Source: Pseudomonas sp. GM50
GTDB lineage: Bacteria; Pseudomonadota; Gammaproteobacteria; Pseudomonadales; Pseudomonadaceae
Length of the DNA: 64,000 nt
Direction: 5' to 3'
NCBI RefSeq assembly: GCF_000282375.1
Contig: NZ_AKJK01000018.1
Span: 1 to 64,000 of the forward strand
Shown here piece after piece: positions 18,084 to 27,369 of this stretch. Every line of letters begins with the position of its first letter. The stretch's first letter is position 1. The notes under the pieces are model-generated. The model was given only the letters and a program-made list of their open reading frames with translations. It had not been told where the DNA came from and searched no databases. Made by a program: the position numbers and the translations under genes.

Positions 18084-19094
18084 TCATTTGGGAGCGCCGC
18101 ATGAATCTCGCTGAATTAAAGAGGGTTTCAATCTGATAGTCTGACGTCTACCCTCAGGTTGCTTGATACGCTTCAATAAAAGCTTCACAGCCTGGGCTCC
18201 GAGTTCCTCGAGAGGTTGCGCTACAACTGTCAATCTTGGGCTAAAAGCATCCGCCCAGTCGAAATCGTCAAAGCCAACCAACGCGATATCCTTTGGCACC
18301 TCAAGCCCCGCTTCACGAAGGGCCTGCATTGCACCAATGGTCATCAAATTGTTTGCAGTCATTATTGCGGTGGGCGGGTGCTCTAGCGATAGCAAATGGC
18401 GAGTGGCTTCCATTGCCGGCGCAATCGCCGATTCACCACAGCAAACCAATTGATCTTCGTACTCAATTCCAGCGTCAGCCAAAGCCGCACGGTAGCCGTC
18501 AATTCGCTCATGAGAAGAAGACTGGGTCAATCGTCCGGATACCATCCCGATACGCCGATGACCCAGCTTGATCAAATGTGCAATCAATTCTTGAGAGGAG
18601 TGCTTATTCTCTACCCCCACCTGATCAAAAGACGTCGAGAGAAGTCGATCGATGAGAACCGTGGGTATCTTGTTGGCTTTTAAGTAATTAAATACTCGAT
18701 TTTCTGGATCATATTCCGAAGCGAGTACAATCCCGTCAACACGTCGCTCATGCAGTGCCTTGACCGCTTTGAGTTCCTGTTCCGGATCTCTTTGCGTATT
18801 GACCAATATCATCATCAATCCGCTTTTCGCGCATGCCGCTTCGATGGCACGTACTGTTTCACTGAAGTAATAGTTTGAAAGCGTAGCAATCGCCACGCCG
18901 ATAGCACCCGAACCCGAAGAGGAGCGAGCCAGAGACCGAGCGAGTGAGTTTCGAATATAGCCTACGGACTCTACAGCCTGATTCACACTACGGACGGTGT
19001 CAGGATGTACTTTACGAGTACCGTTGAGAACATGAGATACCGTAGACATTGATACGTTCGCGGCTCTCGCGACATCGCTCATCTTTGCACCCAC
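18084..19094 (-). CDS. LacI-family transcriptional repressor of the fructose-type locus
   Basis: 336 residues from a GTG at 19094 with AGGAG nine bases upstream; an in-frame ATG at 19082 is the alternative. N-terminal HTH KMSDVARAANVSMSTVSHVLNG with the hinge helix around NSLARSLA, then a periplasmic-binding-protein-like sensor (GVAIATLSNYYFSE; IPTVLIDR; IALVGFDDFDWADAFSPRLT). It faces the Frc-type operon across 517 bp that contain two perfect palindromes, which are its probable operators. Likely represses importer and catabolic genes until the sugar or its phosphate binds. Confidence 0.94.
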   Translation of the reverse strand: MGAKMSDVARAANVSMSTVSHVLNGTRKVHPDTVRSVNQAVESVGYIRNSLARSLARSSSGSGAIGVAIATLSNYYFSETVRAIEAACAKSGLMMILVNTQRDPEQELKAVKALHERRVDGIVLASEYDPENRVFNYLKANKIPTVLIDRLLSTSFDQVGVENKHSSQELIAHLIKLGHRRIGMVSGRLTQSSSHERIDGYRAALADAGIEYEDQLVCCGESAIAPAMEATRHLLSLEHPPTAIMTANNLMTIGAMQALREAGLEVPKDIALVGFDDFDWADAFSPRLTVVAQPLEELGAQAVKLLLKRIKQPEGRRQTIRLKPSLIQRDSCGAPK

Positions 19095-19394
19095 TGTGCA
19101 TCACTCCTTTCTCACGTGATTTGATGGATAGCGCTGAACTCATGTCCAGTTGCTACCTATTGTAAAGCTCACGGCGAGAAAATGCGTCGATGGCTCTCGG
19201 AATTGATGCCGGGGCGAGCCCGCAATTTCGTGAGAGACCCAGCGAGATGCGCAGCGCATCTGAAGTCTGTGAATCGAGATGGTGGAATCCGCTATGCAGC
19301 ATAGCCGGGCACTCCTTTTTATTATCGTAGCGATCATCCTGCGAACCAATTGATGGACGCAGCAGCGCTTGTTGAAAAAAGCATAGCCGAGACG

Positions 19395-19416
19395 AAAGCG
19401 CTTGCGCAAGCGCTTT
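19395..19416. promoter_or_regulatory. 22-bp perfect palindrome, candidate LacI-family operator 1
   Basis: AAAGCGCTTGCGCAAGCGCTTT, perfectly symmetric, with a central CG as in LacI-family operators and two AAGCGCTT words that are themselves symmetric. It lies about 300 bp upstream of the LacI gene start and 196 bp upstream of frcA. Confidence 0.8.
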
Positions 19417-19501
19417 TCTAACATCCTTTTCATGTGCTCTTTGATCGGGGCTTCCCTAGGGGATGGACGTTGAAGTGCTTTTTGGAGAATTCCTCGAACG
19501 A

Positions 19502-19533
19502 AAAGGAAAGCGCTTGCGCAAGCGCTTTCCTTT
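19502..19533. promoter_or_regulatory. 32-bp perfect palindrome, candidate LacI-family operator 2
   Basis: The core is the same 22 bases as at 19395-19416, but the symmetry extends five bases each side (AAAGG...CCTTT) to 32 bp without a mismatch. Its centre is 112 bp from that of operator 1 and 94 bp before the frcA ATG, a good distance to block that promoter and allow looping between the two sites. Confidence 0.82.
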
Positions 19534-19611
19534 CGACTATGTTGCTCAAACAAGAACACCGATGAGAGGTTTCAACTGCCTCTCAAATCGGTAGATAAGG
19601 AGTTAACAGCT

Positions 19612-21171
19612 ATGCTGAGCACTGGATCTGAAAGCCCCCCTCCTGCCCTATTGGAAATGCATTCCATCTCGAAGTCATTCAATGGGGTGCGCGTCCTGCA
19701 TGATATTGACCTCAGTATTTTCCCTGGACAAATCCACGCGCTAATGGGCGAAAACGGCGCCGGAAAATCCACTCTGATGAAAATACTATCGGGGGCCTAT
19801 GTCGCCGACAGTGGCACTATCCGAATCGACGGATGTGATATTCGAAACTATGGCGTGAACGATGCGAAGCGCCATGGCATATCCGTCATCTATCAAGAGC
19901 TCAGCTTGTGCGCAAATATGAGCGTGGTGGAGAACATCTACCTGGGTAGAGAGATTCGTCGATGTGGCGTTATAAACCGCAAGGCAATGACCGAAGGCGC
20001 GCTCGTAGTACTAAAGCGACTTGGCGTCACATTTGATCCGCACGCACTGGTCGGCACCTTGTCGATTGCGGACCAACAACTTGTTGAAATCGCGCGTGCA
20101 ATTCATGCCGATACGCGAATCCTGGTGATGGACGAGCCTACAACGCCGCTATCCACAAAAGAGACCGAAAGTCTTTTTACATTGATTCGGCAGCTACGTG
20201 ATGATGGCGTCGCGATCATCTATATCAGCCATCGAATGGCCGAGATATACGCATTGTCCGATTGTGTTTCGGTGCTCCGGGACGGTCGTTACGTTGGTTC
20301 GCTGGATCGCGTCACGCTGTCAGCTGAAACCCTGGTCCGGATGATGGTTGGCCGCGATGTTTCCGGCTTCTACGCCCATGAGCGTTCTTTGTGCTCTTAC
20401 GAGCAACCGATACTACGTGTTCGCAATCTTACAGATGACTTCAAAATTCAGGATTGCAGTTTCGATCTGTATGCCGGCGAAATTCTCGGGATTGCAGGAC
20501 TGGTGGGTTCTGGAAGAACCGAACTTGCCCGATTAATCGCAGGCGTCGATGCGTACTCAGGCGGAAAGATTGAGATGGACGGCGAAGTTGTAGTCATACG
20601 CTCTCCTCGCGATGCAGGTAACGCAGGCATCGTCTATCTGACAGAAGACCGCAAAGCACTGGGCCTTTTTCTCGACATGAGTGTCCACGACAATATTAAT
20701 GTATGTGTTGTGGGAAGTGATGCTCGATTTGCGGGGTTTGTGGACCGAGCGGCCGGAACTGGACGTACCGAACAAGCAATCCAGGCACTCAATATCAAAG
20801 CGTCTTCAGATATCAATGTTGGAGCACTGTCCGGAGGCAACCAGCAAAAAGTTTTGTTGGCTCGTCTGCTGGAGATGAAGCCCAGAGTATTGTTCCTCGA
20901 CGAGCCTACATCGGGTGTCGACATTGGGGCTAAATCAGAAATATATAAAATCATCAATGCATTAGCAGCATCCGGCGTTTGCGTAGTGATAATTTCAAGT
21001 GAACTACCAGAGATCGTTGGAATTGCCGACCGTGTATTGGTCATGTGTGAGGGTAAACTTGTCACCGAACTCGGTGGCCACAGCGGTCTTGATATCACAC
21101 CTGAAGCCATTATCGCGTTTGCCACAGGCAGCGACAGGTTGACTCTAGCCAACGGAGACTTAGTCCAATGA
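19612..21171 (+). CDS. frcA: Sugar ABC transporter ATPase, two-domain (FrcA/RbsA type)
   Basis: 519 residues with two fused nucleotide-binding domains. The first has a complete Walker A (GENGAGKST, 46-54) but a degenerate signature ([15 protein letters not shown]). The second has a degenerate P-loop ([11 protein letters not shown]) but an intact signature (LSGGNQQKV, near 405) and Walker B ([10 protein letters not shown], near 425). This complementary pattern is normal for the CUT2 monosaccharide family. AAGGAG precedes the ATG. The stop overlaps frcC by ATGA. It powers the permease on the cytoplasmic face. Confidence 0.95.
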   Translation: MLSTGSESPPPALLEMHSISKSFNGVRVLHDIDLSIFPGQIHALMGENGAGKSTLMKILSGAYVADSGTIRIDGCDIRNYGVNDAKRHGISVIYQELSLCANMSVVENIYLGREIRRCGVINRKAMTEGALVVLKRLGVTFDPHALVGTLSIADQQLVEIARAIHADTRILVMDEPTTPLSTKETESLFTLIRQLRDDGVAIIYISHRMAEIYALSDCVSVLRDGRYVGSLDRVTLSAETLVRMMVGRDVSGFYAHERSLCSYEQPILRVRNLTDDFKIQDCSFDLYAGEILGIAGLVGSGRTELARLIAGVDAYSGGKIEMDGEVVVIRSPRDAGNAGIVYLTEDRKALGLFLDMSVHDNINVCVVGSDARFAGFVDRAAGTGRTEQAIQALNIKASSDINVGALSGGNQQKVLLARLLEMKPRVLFLDEPTSGVDIGAKSEIYKIINALAASGVCVVIISSELPEIVGIADRVLVMCEGKLVTELGGHSGLDITPEAIIAFATGSDRLTLANGDLVQ

Positions 21172-22190
21172 CTTCCCCACTGCAAAGCAAAGTAGCAAGT
21201 GACCTCACCACGCCTGGTGTACGAAGCATCGCCGGACCTTCCACCCAGGATAAAATGCGCCAACTGATGAGAGTGGCGGGCATGCTGCCCGTACTGTTAC
21301 TCCTTTGTGTGGGCTTTGGCCTGATGAGCGAGAGCTTTTTCTCGGTTCAGAATTTCTCGATCATCAGTCAGCAAGCCTCTATCAATGTGGTATTGGCGTC
21401 AGGTCTGACTTTCGTGATTTTGACAGGTGGTATCGACCTTTCGGTTGGTTCGATTCTGGCTGTTTCCGCAGTAGTGGCGCTATTGGTATCGCAAGTTCCG
21501 GGGTTTGCTCCCCTGGCCATCGCTGCGGGGCTTGGAGTCGGACTGCTACTAGGGCTCGTCAATGGTGTATTGGTCGCTTTTGGAAAGCTACCGGCATTTA
21601 TCGTCACGCTAGGCGGATTGACAGCGATGCGTGGAATCGCACGCCTCATCGGCGAAGACAAAACGGTTTTCAATCCCGACCTGTCCTTTGCTTACATTGG
21701 AAACGATACCTTGTTCGGGGTGCCATGGCTGGTTGTAATCGCGGTAGTCGTGGTTACTCTTTCGTGGCTTATTCTTCGACGTACGGTGTTAGGCGTACAG
21801 ATTTACGCAGTGGGCGGCAATCCTGAGGCCGCACGGTTGTCGGGAATCAAGGTCTGGAAAGTCCTGTTATTTACTTATGCCCTGTCCGGTTTGTTGGCGG
21901 GCGTGGGGGCCATCATGACTTCCGCTCGACTGATGGCTGCTAATGGACTGCAAATGGGACAGTCTTATGAACTCGACGCTATCGCCGCCGTTATTCTGGG
22001 AGGAACGCGCTTTACAGGAGGCGTCGGCACTATCGTCGGTACGCTAATTGGCGCCCTGATTATCGCTACACTTTCTAATGGCCTGATATTGCTGGGAGTT
22101 TCGGATATCTGGCAATACATTATCAAAGGTGTTGTCATCATCGGAGCGGTAGCCCTCGATCGCTTTCGGCAGTCAGGTGCACGAACCTGA
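21168..22190 (+). CDS. frcC: Sugar ABC transporter permease (FrcC/RbsC type)
   Basis: 340 residues; a cytoplasmic tail of about 35 residues, then 8-10 hydrophobic helices. The CUT2 permease features are clear: [40 protein letters not shown], and [15 protein letters not shown] in the coupling loop, then [20 protein letters not shown]. The start overlaps the frcA stop by four bases. It forms the inner-membrane channel with FrcA and the binding protein. Confidence 0.95.
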   Translation: MTSPLQSKVASDLTTPGVRSIAGPSTQDKMRQLMRVAGMLPVLLLLCVGFGLMSESFFSVQNFSIISQQASINVVLASGLTFVILTGGIDLSVGSILAVSAVVALLVSQVPGFAPLAIAAGLGVGLLLGLVNGVLVAFGKLPAFIVTLGGLTAMRGIARLIGEDKTVFNPDLSFAYIGNDTLFGVPWLVVIAVVVVTLSWLILRRTVLGVQIYAVGGNPEAARLSGIKVWKVLLFTYALSGLLAGVGAIMTSARLMAANGLQMGQSYELDAIAAVILGGTRFTGGVGTIVGTLIGALIIATLSNGLILLGVSDIWQYIIKGVVIIGAVALDRFRQSGART

Positions 22191-22233
22191 ATCATATATA
22201 ACCCCCACACTCCAATAACAAGAGACAGTGCTC

Positions 22234-23160
22234 ATGAAAAAAATAATATTTACCGCTGTTTGTACACTACTGGCATTTAGCAGCGCTCAAGCGCGAGAGT
22301 TGAAATCCGTCGGGATAACTGTTGGCTCGCTGGGTAATCCTTACTTTGTAGCGATGGTAGATGGCGCCAAAGCCGAGGCACTGCATATCAATCCCGCCGC
22401 AAAATTTATCTCGGTGTCGGCAGATTACGATTTGAATAAGCAGTTCACTCAAATCGATAACTTCATTTCTTCGGGCGTAGACTTGATTCTTGTCAACGCC
22501 GTCGACCCTGTCGCAATCGCGCCTGCGATTGCGAAAGCAAGGAAGGCAGGCATAGTGGTTGTGGGCGTAGATGTCATGGTGCAAGGTGCCAACGCCACGG
22601 TACAGACCGATAACGTCGAAGCCGGCAGGATTGTATGTCAGTACATCGCTGAGAAGCTGGGTGGCAAGGGTAACGTTATTATCCAGAATGGTACGCAGAC
22701 CTCAGCAGTCTTAGACCGAGTCAATGGCTGTAAGAGTGTTTTCGCGCAGGCACCCGATATCAAGATACTGTCTGATAATCAGGATGCCAAAGGTTCGCGT
22801 GAAGGTGGCTACAGCGTGATGCAAGGCGACTTGACTCGCTTTGCAAAAGTCGACGCGGTGTTCGCGATCAATGACCCCCAGGCCATAGGTGCAGACCTGG
22901 CAGCAAAACAACTCAAGCGCAAAGGCATCATTATCGCATCGGTGGATGGAGCTCCCGATATAGAGACTGCGCTCAAAAGCGATACACAGATCCAGGCATC
23001 CGCCTCCCAATCCCCTTGGGGCCAGGCACAACAGGCCGTAACGATGGGTTATGACCTGTTGAATGGCAAATCTTTGGAAAGCACAACGGTACTGCTTCAA
23101 CCCTCACTGGTAACACGAGCCAACGTCATGGAGTACAAAGGCTGGCAAGCTGACCACTGA
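22234..23160 (+). CDS. frcB: Sugar ABC transporter substrate-binding protein (FrcB/RbsB type)
   Basis: 308 residues from ATG 22234; a GTG six bases earlier is less likely. Signal peptide MKKIIFTAVCTLLAFSSAQA. The mature protein has the periplasmic type I fold: VGITVGSLGNPYFVAMVDGAK, then DLILVNAVDPVAIAP, DVMVQGANATVQTDN, FAINDPQAIGADLAA and ASVDGAPD. These regions fit the fructose-binding FrcB branch (Rhizobium type) better than ribose RbsB, but a different pentose or hexose is possible. 43 bp after frcC. Confidence 0.92.
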   Translation: MKKIIFTAVCTLLAFSSAQARELKSVGITVGSLGNPYFVAMVDGAKAEALHINPAAKFISVSADYDLNKQFTQIDNFISSGVDLILVNAVDPVAIAPAIAKARKAGIVVVGVDVMVQGANATVQTDNVEAGRIVCQYIAEKLGGKGNVIIQNGTQTSAVLDRVNGCKSVFAQAPDIKILSDNQDAKGSREGGYSVMQGDLTRFAKVDAVFAINDPQAIGADLAAKQLKRKGIIIASVDGAPDIETALKSDTQIQASASQSPWGQAQQAVTMGYDLLNGKSLESTTVLLQPSLVTRANVMEYKGWQADH

Positions 23161-23181
23161 CCAACTGAGGGGTTGAGTCAA

Positions 23182-23270
23182 ATGACATAGGGGTTTCTAG
23201 CCACCTCTGTCATGCGGGGAATGGCTGCTGCGAGGTGCTCGCAGCGGCCGCACGGCATGAAAACCCCTAA
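23182..23270 (+). promoter_or_regulatory. Structured RNA region between frcB and frcK
   Basis: Within the 162-bp gap, three pairings can be drawn. ATGACATAG pairs with CTCTGTCAT (23182-23214, one mismatch). GCTGCGAG-GTG-CTCGCAGC is a perfect 8-bp stem (23227-23245). AGGGGTTTC (23189) can pair with GAAAACCCCT (23260-23269) to enclose the middle stem. The first and third overlap, so they are mutually exclusive, the arrangement of an attenuator or processing site. Proposed from sequence only. Confidence 0.4.
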
Positions 23271-23322
23271 AGGGACGAACCTACGGGAAACCTGAGCGAC
23301 GGCTGCTGAGGAGAGATTTGGC

Positions 23323-23961
23323 ATGTTCACCAAAACAAACACAATAGTAAGCACAGAGCTACTCAACTACGTTAAGGCTCTGTCTGGTAATCGAATTGTC
23401 GTTGCGCTAGCGGGGCCGCCTGGTGCCGGTAAGTCCACCGTCTCTCAGGCCTTGGTAGAGGCTCTTAATAGAGTTATGCCGGGGGGCGCAGCTGTTGTTC
23501 CCGGAGATGGCTTTCATTACGATGATGCGGTTCTTGGATCCTTGAACCTTTTAGATCGTAAGGGCTCACCTGATACATTCGATGTGGGTGGCTTCAGGAG
23601 TCTGCTGCTACGGCTTCGTGCGAACAACGAACCAGCGGTTGCCGTTCCGGTATTCGATCGAATCCTGGAGATATCCCGTGCTGCAGGACAATTGATTTCC
23701 TCTGACGTGAAATATCTCATCGTGGAAGGAAACTACCTTCTATTAGACCTCGCCCCATGGTCGTCCTTAAGAGACTGTTTTGACGCCACCATCATGCTGC
23801 AGGCTGACCGCAAAACCCTGGAAGCGCGCCTGCTTGATCGATGGCGATCATTGGGTTTCGATGAGTCTACTTCCTATGAAAAAGTTCATCGCAACGACCT
23901 TCCGAATGCCGACATTGTGATTTCGGCCAGCAATATCGCTGACTTCACGATCACAAATTAA
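23323..23961 (+). CDS. frcK: P-loop kinase, FrcK-like
   Basis: 212 residues. Walker A AGPPGAGKST (30-39), then VVPGDGFHYDDAVLG and a lid-type region with arginines (LLDRWRSLGF, near 180). This is the uridine-kinase/pantothenate-kinase-like family to which the Rhizobium FrcK protein, encoded with the fructose importer FrcBCA, belongs. Its exact substrate is not established in the family; fructose or another sugar or nucleoside are candidates. GAGGAGAG lies before the ATG. It is the fourth gene of the importer run. Confidence 0.82.
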   Translation: MFTKTNTIVSTELLNYVKALSGNRIVVALAGPPGAGKSTVSQALVEALNRVMPGGAAVVPGDGFHYDDAVLGSLNLLDRKGSPDTFDVGGFRSLLLRLRANNEPAVAVPVFDRILEISRAAGQLISSDVKYLIVEGNYLLLDLAPWSSLRDCFDATIMLQADRKTLEARLLDRWRSLGFDESTSYEKVHRNDLPNADIVISASNIADFTITN

Positions 23962-24002
23962 GATCCCACTTCCTCTCTTTTGAGAAAGAATCACGCCGTT
24001 AA

Positions 24003-24029
24003 CCAAGCGCTTTGCTTGGCTAGCTTTTT
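24003..24029 (+). terminator. Hairpin with T-run after frcK
   Basis: CCAAGC-GCTTT-GCTTGG (24003-24019) is a perfect 6-bp stem, followed by CTAGC and five T. It could end the frc transcript. The loop side also contains AAGCGCTT, the repeated word of the two LacI-type palindromes, so an operator half-site is another reading. Confidence 0.5.
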
Positions 24030-24092
24030 AACGCTAACAGGCCTACGAACGCTATTAACAACTTGTAGCGAACCTTTAAAGAGCGAATGACT

Positions 24093-25031
24093 ATGTATCT
24101 GGTATGTGGTGAAGCGCTGTTCGATTTCTTCAGTGAAAACGACGTCAACGTTCAAGCTTCAAAAGTGAACTACAAAGCGATTGCCGGTGGTTCGCCGTTC
24201 AACGTCGCCGTCGGCTTGCGCCGTCTGGGCATCGACGTGGCGCTGTTCGCCGGGCTGTCCAGCGACTACCTCGGCCGGCGTTTACAGCAAGTGCTGCAGG
24301 AGGAAGGCGTGCGCCCGGACTACCTGCAGGACTTCGACGCACCGACCACCCTGGCGATGGTCGCCGTCGGTGCCGACGGCTCGCCGCATTACAGCTTCCG
24401 AGGCGAAGGTTGTGCCGATCGCCAGCTGTTGCCGGGGCATTTACCTGAATTAGGCGCTGAGGTGCGTGGGTTGCATATCGGCTCGTTCTCGCTGGTGGTG
24501 CAGCCGATTGCCGACACCCTGCTGGCCCTGGTCCGCAGGGAAAGCGGCAAACGCCTGATCAGCCTCGACCCCAACGTGCGACTCAACCCAGAACCGAATA
24601 TCGAACTGTGGCGCGAACGCATCAACACTCTGGTCGAGCATGCCGACCTGATCAAGGTCAGCGACGAGGACCTGAACCTGCTCTACCCCGAGCGTGATCC
24701 GCACAGCGTGATCCATGACTGGCTGGAACACCGCTGCCAGCTGGTATTCCTCACCCGTGGCGGCCAGGGAGCAACGGTATTCAGCCGCCGCCATGGCAGT
24801 TGGTCGGCGCCGGCCTGCGCGGTGTTGATGGCTGATACCGTGGGCGCCGGCGACACCTTCCAAGCGGCGTTGATCGCATGGCTGACCGAACAGCAGCTGG
24901 ATTCGGTGGAGGGTTTGCAGCGCTTGAGTCGCGAACAGATCGACGCGATGCTCACCTTCGCCGTCAGCGCCGCCGCCCTCACCTGCGGCAAGACCGGGCC
25001 GGACTTGCCTTATCGGCATCAGTTGGATTGA
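24093..25031 (+). CDS. mtlZ: PfkB-family fructokinase, MtlZ-like
   Basis: 312 residues from ATG 24093; ATG 24087 is also in frame but its AAGAG is only three bases away, against about ten for 24093. MYLVCGEALFDFF matches the fructokinase of the Pseudomonas mannitol operon. Sugar-binding AGGSPFNVAVGL, then the PfkB signature DTVGAGDTF (248-256) with catalytic Asp254. It makes fructose 6-phosphate, which pgi turns into glucose 6-phosphate. Codon use is clearly more GC-rich than frcA-frcK. No mannitol genes are next to it, so it looks joined to the locus from resident DNA. Confidence 0.93.
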   Translation: MYLVCGEALFDFFSENDVNVQASKVNYKAIAGGSPFNVAVGLRRLGIDVALFAGLSSDYLGRRLQQVLQEEGVRPDYLQDFDAPTTLAMVAVGADGSPHYSFRGEGCADRQLLPGHLPELGAEVRGLHIGSFSLVVQPIADTLLALVRRESGKRLISLDPNVRLNPEPNIELWRERINTLVEHADLIKVSDEDLNLLYPERDPHSVIHDWLEHRCQLVFLTRGGQGATVFSRRHGSWSAPACAVLMADTVGAGDTFQAALIAWLTEQQLDSVEGLQRLSREQIDAMLTFAVSAAALTCGKTGPDLPYRHQLD

Positions 25032-25102
25032 CTTGGGCTGTGGCAAGGATGGCTGTTGCGGGCACATTGCCAAGCGCCATCCAGCTCAAAGGCAAGCAAC
25101 GA

Positions 25103-26920
25103 CTATGGCGGCGTCGGGCCCATCGCGTTGAAAGACAAACCCTGGCTATTGGTCACTTGCCATGAATTTCCCCCGCCCGTCTCGCTGAATACAACGCTGT
25201 CGAACTGCGAATCCTTCAACCCATCGATCTGCACCTTGGCCGGGCCGCTGAAGCGTACGCGTTCGAACACCAGGCCCTGATGCCAGGCGTTGCTCCGGCT
25301 ATCGCCCTTGACCTCGATCGCCTTGCCTTGCGCATTCTCGACGCTCACATCAGCGACTCGGATATCCCGGAACTGCCCCGGGACTGTTGAACGCTGGTAA
25401 TCCAGTTTGGCGTTCGGGTCGTTGTAGTCGAGGGTGAAAATGAAGGCCTGTTTGACGGTATTGCGCATCGCCGAATCGCGGAAGATGACGTTCCGCGCCC
25501 CGCCCCCCATGAAGTTGGTACTCTTCATTCGCAAACCGGCATCGGTGCCGTCAGAGACGTTGTCCTCGGCCAGAATGTTCTGAATCCAGGCGCCTGTGTG
25601 GCTGCCGGCAACCACCATGCCATGACCTTTGCGAAAGTAGTTGTTGAAGATCCACGCATCCTCCTGGGGCTTTTGATGCACCGCATCGGCACCGGTGCCA
25701 GCCGCGAAATTGACGCAGTCATCGCCGGTGTCGAAGAAGTTGTTGAAGACCATGGCGCCTTTGCTGTTGGCGAACTCGATGCCGTCGCCGTTGTTGGCGT
25801 CATAGGTCTTGTGCGTGGTATTGGCCAGCACCACGTTTTCGGTCTCTAGGTTCATGATCCCGTGGAACGCCGGATTCAACACGGTGAAACCGCCGTAGAA
25901 AACGTTTTTCACGTTGCGAAGGGTGATCAGCGAAGAACGCATCTGCCCGTAGGCATCCTTGACATTCATGCCTCGCGCCACCGCTTGTTCGACTTGCGCC
26001 TTGGCGAGAATGCCGTCTTGCTGGTAGCGCGTGTTATCGCTGGGCAGGTAGAACGGCAAAGGCTGACCACGCTCGTCGACGATATCCGTGCGCCGCTTCC
26101 AGCCATTACCATCAAGGGTGCCCTTGCCAACGATACGGATGTTTTCGAACGACTGGTGTTGACGTGGATCGCGGGGCAAGGCGTTGATCAGCGAGGCCGG
26201 GCGCACCGTGCTCGAATACGGATACTGAATGTAACCCGCCAGCGGATAGTCTTCGGCGCGCTCGGAACCCAGCAGTGTCGCGCCCTCGGCGATTTCCAAA
26301 GTCATGTTGCTTTTGAGATAAAGCGCGCCGCTTTTGTAGATGCCCTTGGGCAACAACACTTTGCAACCAACGGTACAGGCCTCGATAGCATTCTGGATGG
26401 CCAGGGTATCGAGGCTGCTGCCGTCACCCTTGGCGCCGTACTTCTTCACGTCGAACACCGGCGCAACCTTCGTCGTACGTTGCACGAGTGCCGGACTGTC
26501 AGCCGATTCCTTGCCATCGGCACCCACTGCACGCACGGTGAAACGGTATGAGGTGTCGGGTTTAAGTCCTTGGGCGGTGTAGCTGTGAATGCCGATGCGG
26601 TAGTGGAAGTTCGCGGTGTCCTGCTCGTAGAAGCGGTCGATGTAGGGCTTGGCCGGCGATACCCGGTCATTGTTGGCGTTGCTGCTGCCCAGCAGGACGC
26701 CGTTGGCGTAGACCCGATAGTCCTTGATGTCGGTGTAATCGGCAGGTTTTTCCCAGACGAGGATGATCTGCTGATCATCAAAGGCCAGGGTCGGCACTTG
26801 CAGTTTCGACGGTGCTTGCAGCGCCCACGATGACAGACTGCAACTCACGGCCAGGGGGGCGATCAGTGACCGCGCCAGAAAGTGTTTGGGCAGAGCAACA
26901 GCGGGAGGTTGATACGGCAT
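25103..26920 (-). CDS. Exopolygalacturonase (GH28) with N-terminal FnIII domain
   Basis: 605 residues from ATG 26920 (AAGGA eight bases upstream); TTG/ATG codons 27-30 bases earlier are less likely. Signal peptide to about SSWA (residue 33). Fibronectin III-like domain about 40-150 (FDDQQIILVWEKPADYTDIKDYRV; SYRFTVRAV). GH28 beta-helix from about 155. Catalytic residues visible: Asp379 (NNGDGIEF), Asp400-Asp401 (DTGDDCVNF), His433 (GHGMVVAGS) and Arg464/Lys466 (GLRMKSTN). The FnIII-GH28 layout is that of secreted exo-poly-alpha-galacturonosidases of plant-associated bacteria, which release galacturonate or digalacturonate from pectin. It is the last gene of the long minus-strand run. Confidence 0.93.
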   Translation of the reverse strand: MPYQPPAVALPKHFLARSLIAPLAVSCSLSSWALQAPSKLQVPTLAFDDQQIILVWEKPADYTDIKDYRVYANGVLLGSSNANNDRVSPAKPYIDRFYEQDTANFHYRIGIHSYTAQGLKPDTSYRFTVRAVGADGKESADSPALVQRTTKVAPVFDVKKYGAKGDGSSLDTLAIQNAIEACTVGCKVLLPKGIYKSGALYLKSNMTLEIAEGATLLGSERAEDYPLAGYIQYPYSSTVRPASLINALPRDPRQHQSFENIRIVGKGTLDGNGWKRRTDIVDERGQPLPFYLPSDNTRYQQDGILAKAQVEQAVARGMNVKDAYGQMRSSLITLRNVKNVFYGGFTVLNPAFHGIMNLETENVVLANTTHKTYDANNGDGIEFANSKGAMVFNNFFDTGDDCVNFAAGTGADAVHQKPQEDAWIFNNYFRKGHGMVVAGSHTGAWIQNILAEDNVSDGTDAGLRMKSTNFMGGGARNVIFRDSAMRNTVKQAFIFTLDYNDPNAKLDYQRSTVPGQFRDIRVADVSVENAQGKAIEVKGDSRSNAWHQGLVFERVRFSGPAKVQIDGLKDSQFDSVVFSETGGGNSWQVTNSQGLSFNAMGPTPP

Positions 26921-26974
26921 GTCGTTTTCCTTGTCTTTGCCAGTCATCAAGCCAGGGTGTCTGAACCCACGGGT

Positions 26975-27343
26975 TCAGGCCGATAGCCCGGCTTCTTCGA
27001 GGTATTGACTACGATTGACGAACGTCTCCCGTGGCATTTCCCGTACATCCATGGACAAGGCTTCGACGTCTGGCAGCAGGCCCAGCAACGCGGCCAACAC
27101 CGCCGAAGCCAAGCTGCGTTGCTGTTCGGCACTGCGCCCGGCAAACAGGTACAGGGCCACATGGACGAAGTCATCCTGGGTAGCCCCGCAGCGGTAATGG
27201 ACATAACCGTTGAGTCGAACCTTGATATCCCCCGGCTTGAATACGCCAAAGGCGTCGAGGGCATCGTGCACGGTGGCCAGCAGGGTCTGCTCGCCGATGC
27301 GTTGGGCCAGGGCTACGGGGCAATCGATGAGGCAATGGGGCAT
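26975..27343 (-). CDS. CHMI-like (5-carboxymethyl-2-hydroxymuconate isomerase family) protein
   Basis: 122 residues from ATG 27343 (GGAG eight bases upstream). The mature protein would begin with Pro after Met (MPHCLIDCP), the catalytic N-terminal proline of the tautomerase superfamily. VRLNGYVHYRCGATQDDFVHVALYLFAGRS follows the CHMI pattern. In the homoprotocatechuate route this enzyme isomerises a muconate. Here no other gene of that route is present and it sits between an ABC ATPase and a polygalacturonase, so a different unsaturated acid may be its substrate. Family firm, role open. Confidence 0.8.
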   Translation of the reverse strand: MPHCLIDCPVALAQRIGEQTLLATVHDALDAFGVFKPGDIKVRLNGYVHYRCGATQDDFVHVALYLFAGRSAEQQRSLASAVLAALLGLLPDVEALSMDVREMPRETFVNRSQYLEEAGLSA

Positions 27344-27369
27344 GGTTGTTTCTCCGCAAATCGGTCTGT

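Larger units (their letters stand above)
19095..19611. other. Divergent control region, LacI regulator / frcA
   Basis: 517 bp carrying both 22-bp core palindromes and the promoters of the two arms. A 139-codon frame on the minus strand runs through both palindromes and is not protein-like, so it is not called. Two copies of the same core at both distances suggest joint control of the two arms. Confidence 0.6.

Noticed and set aside
19140..19559. A 139-codon minus-strand frame in the LacI/frcA gap
   Set aside because: It passes through both palindromes, whose repeated codons give Arg/Lys-rich text, and no family resemblance is seen.
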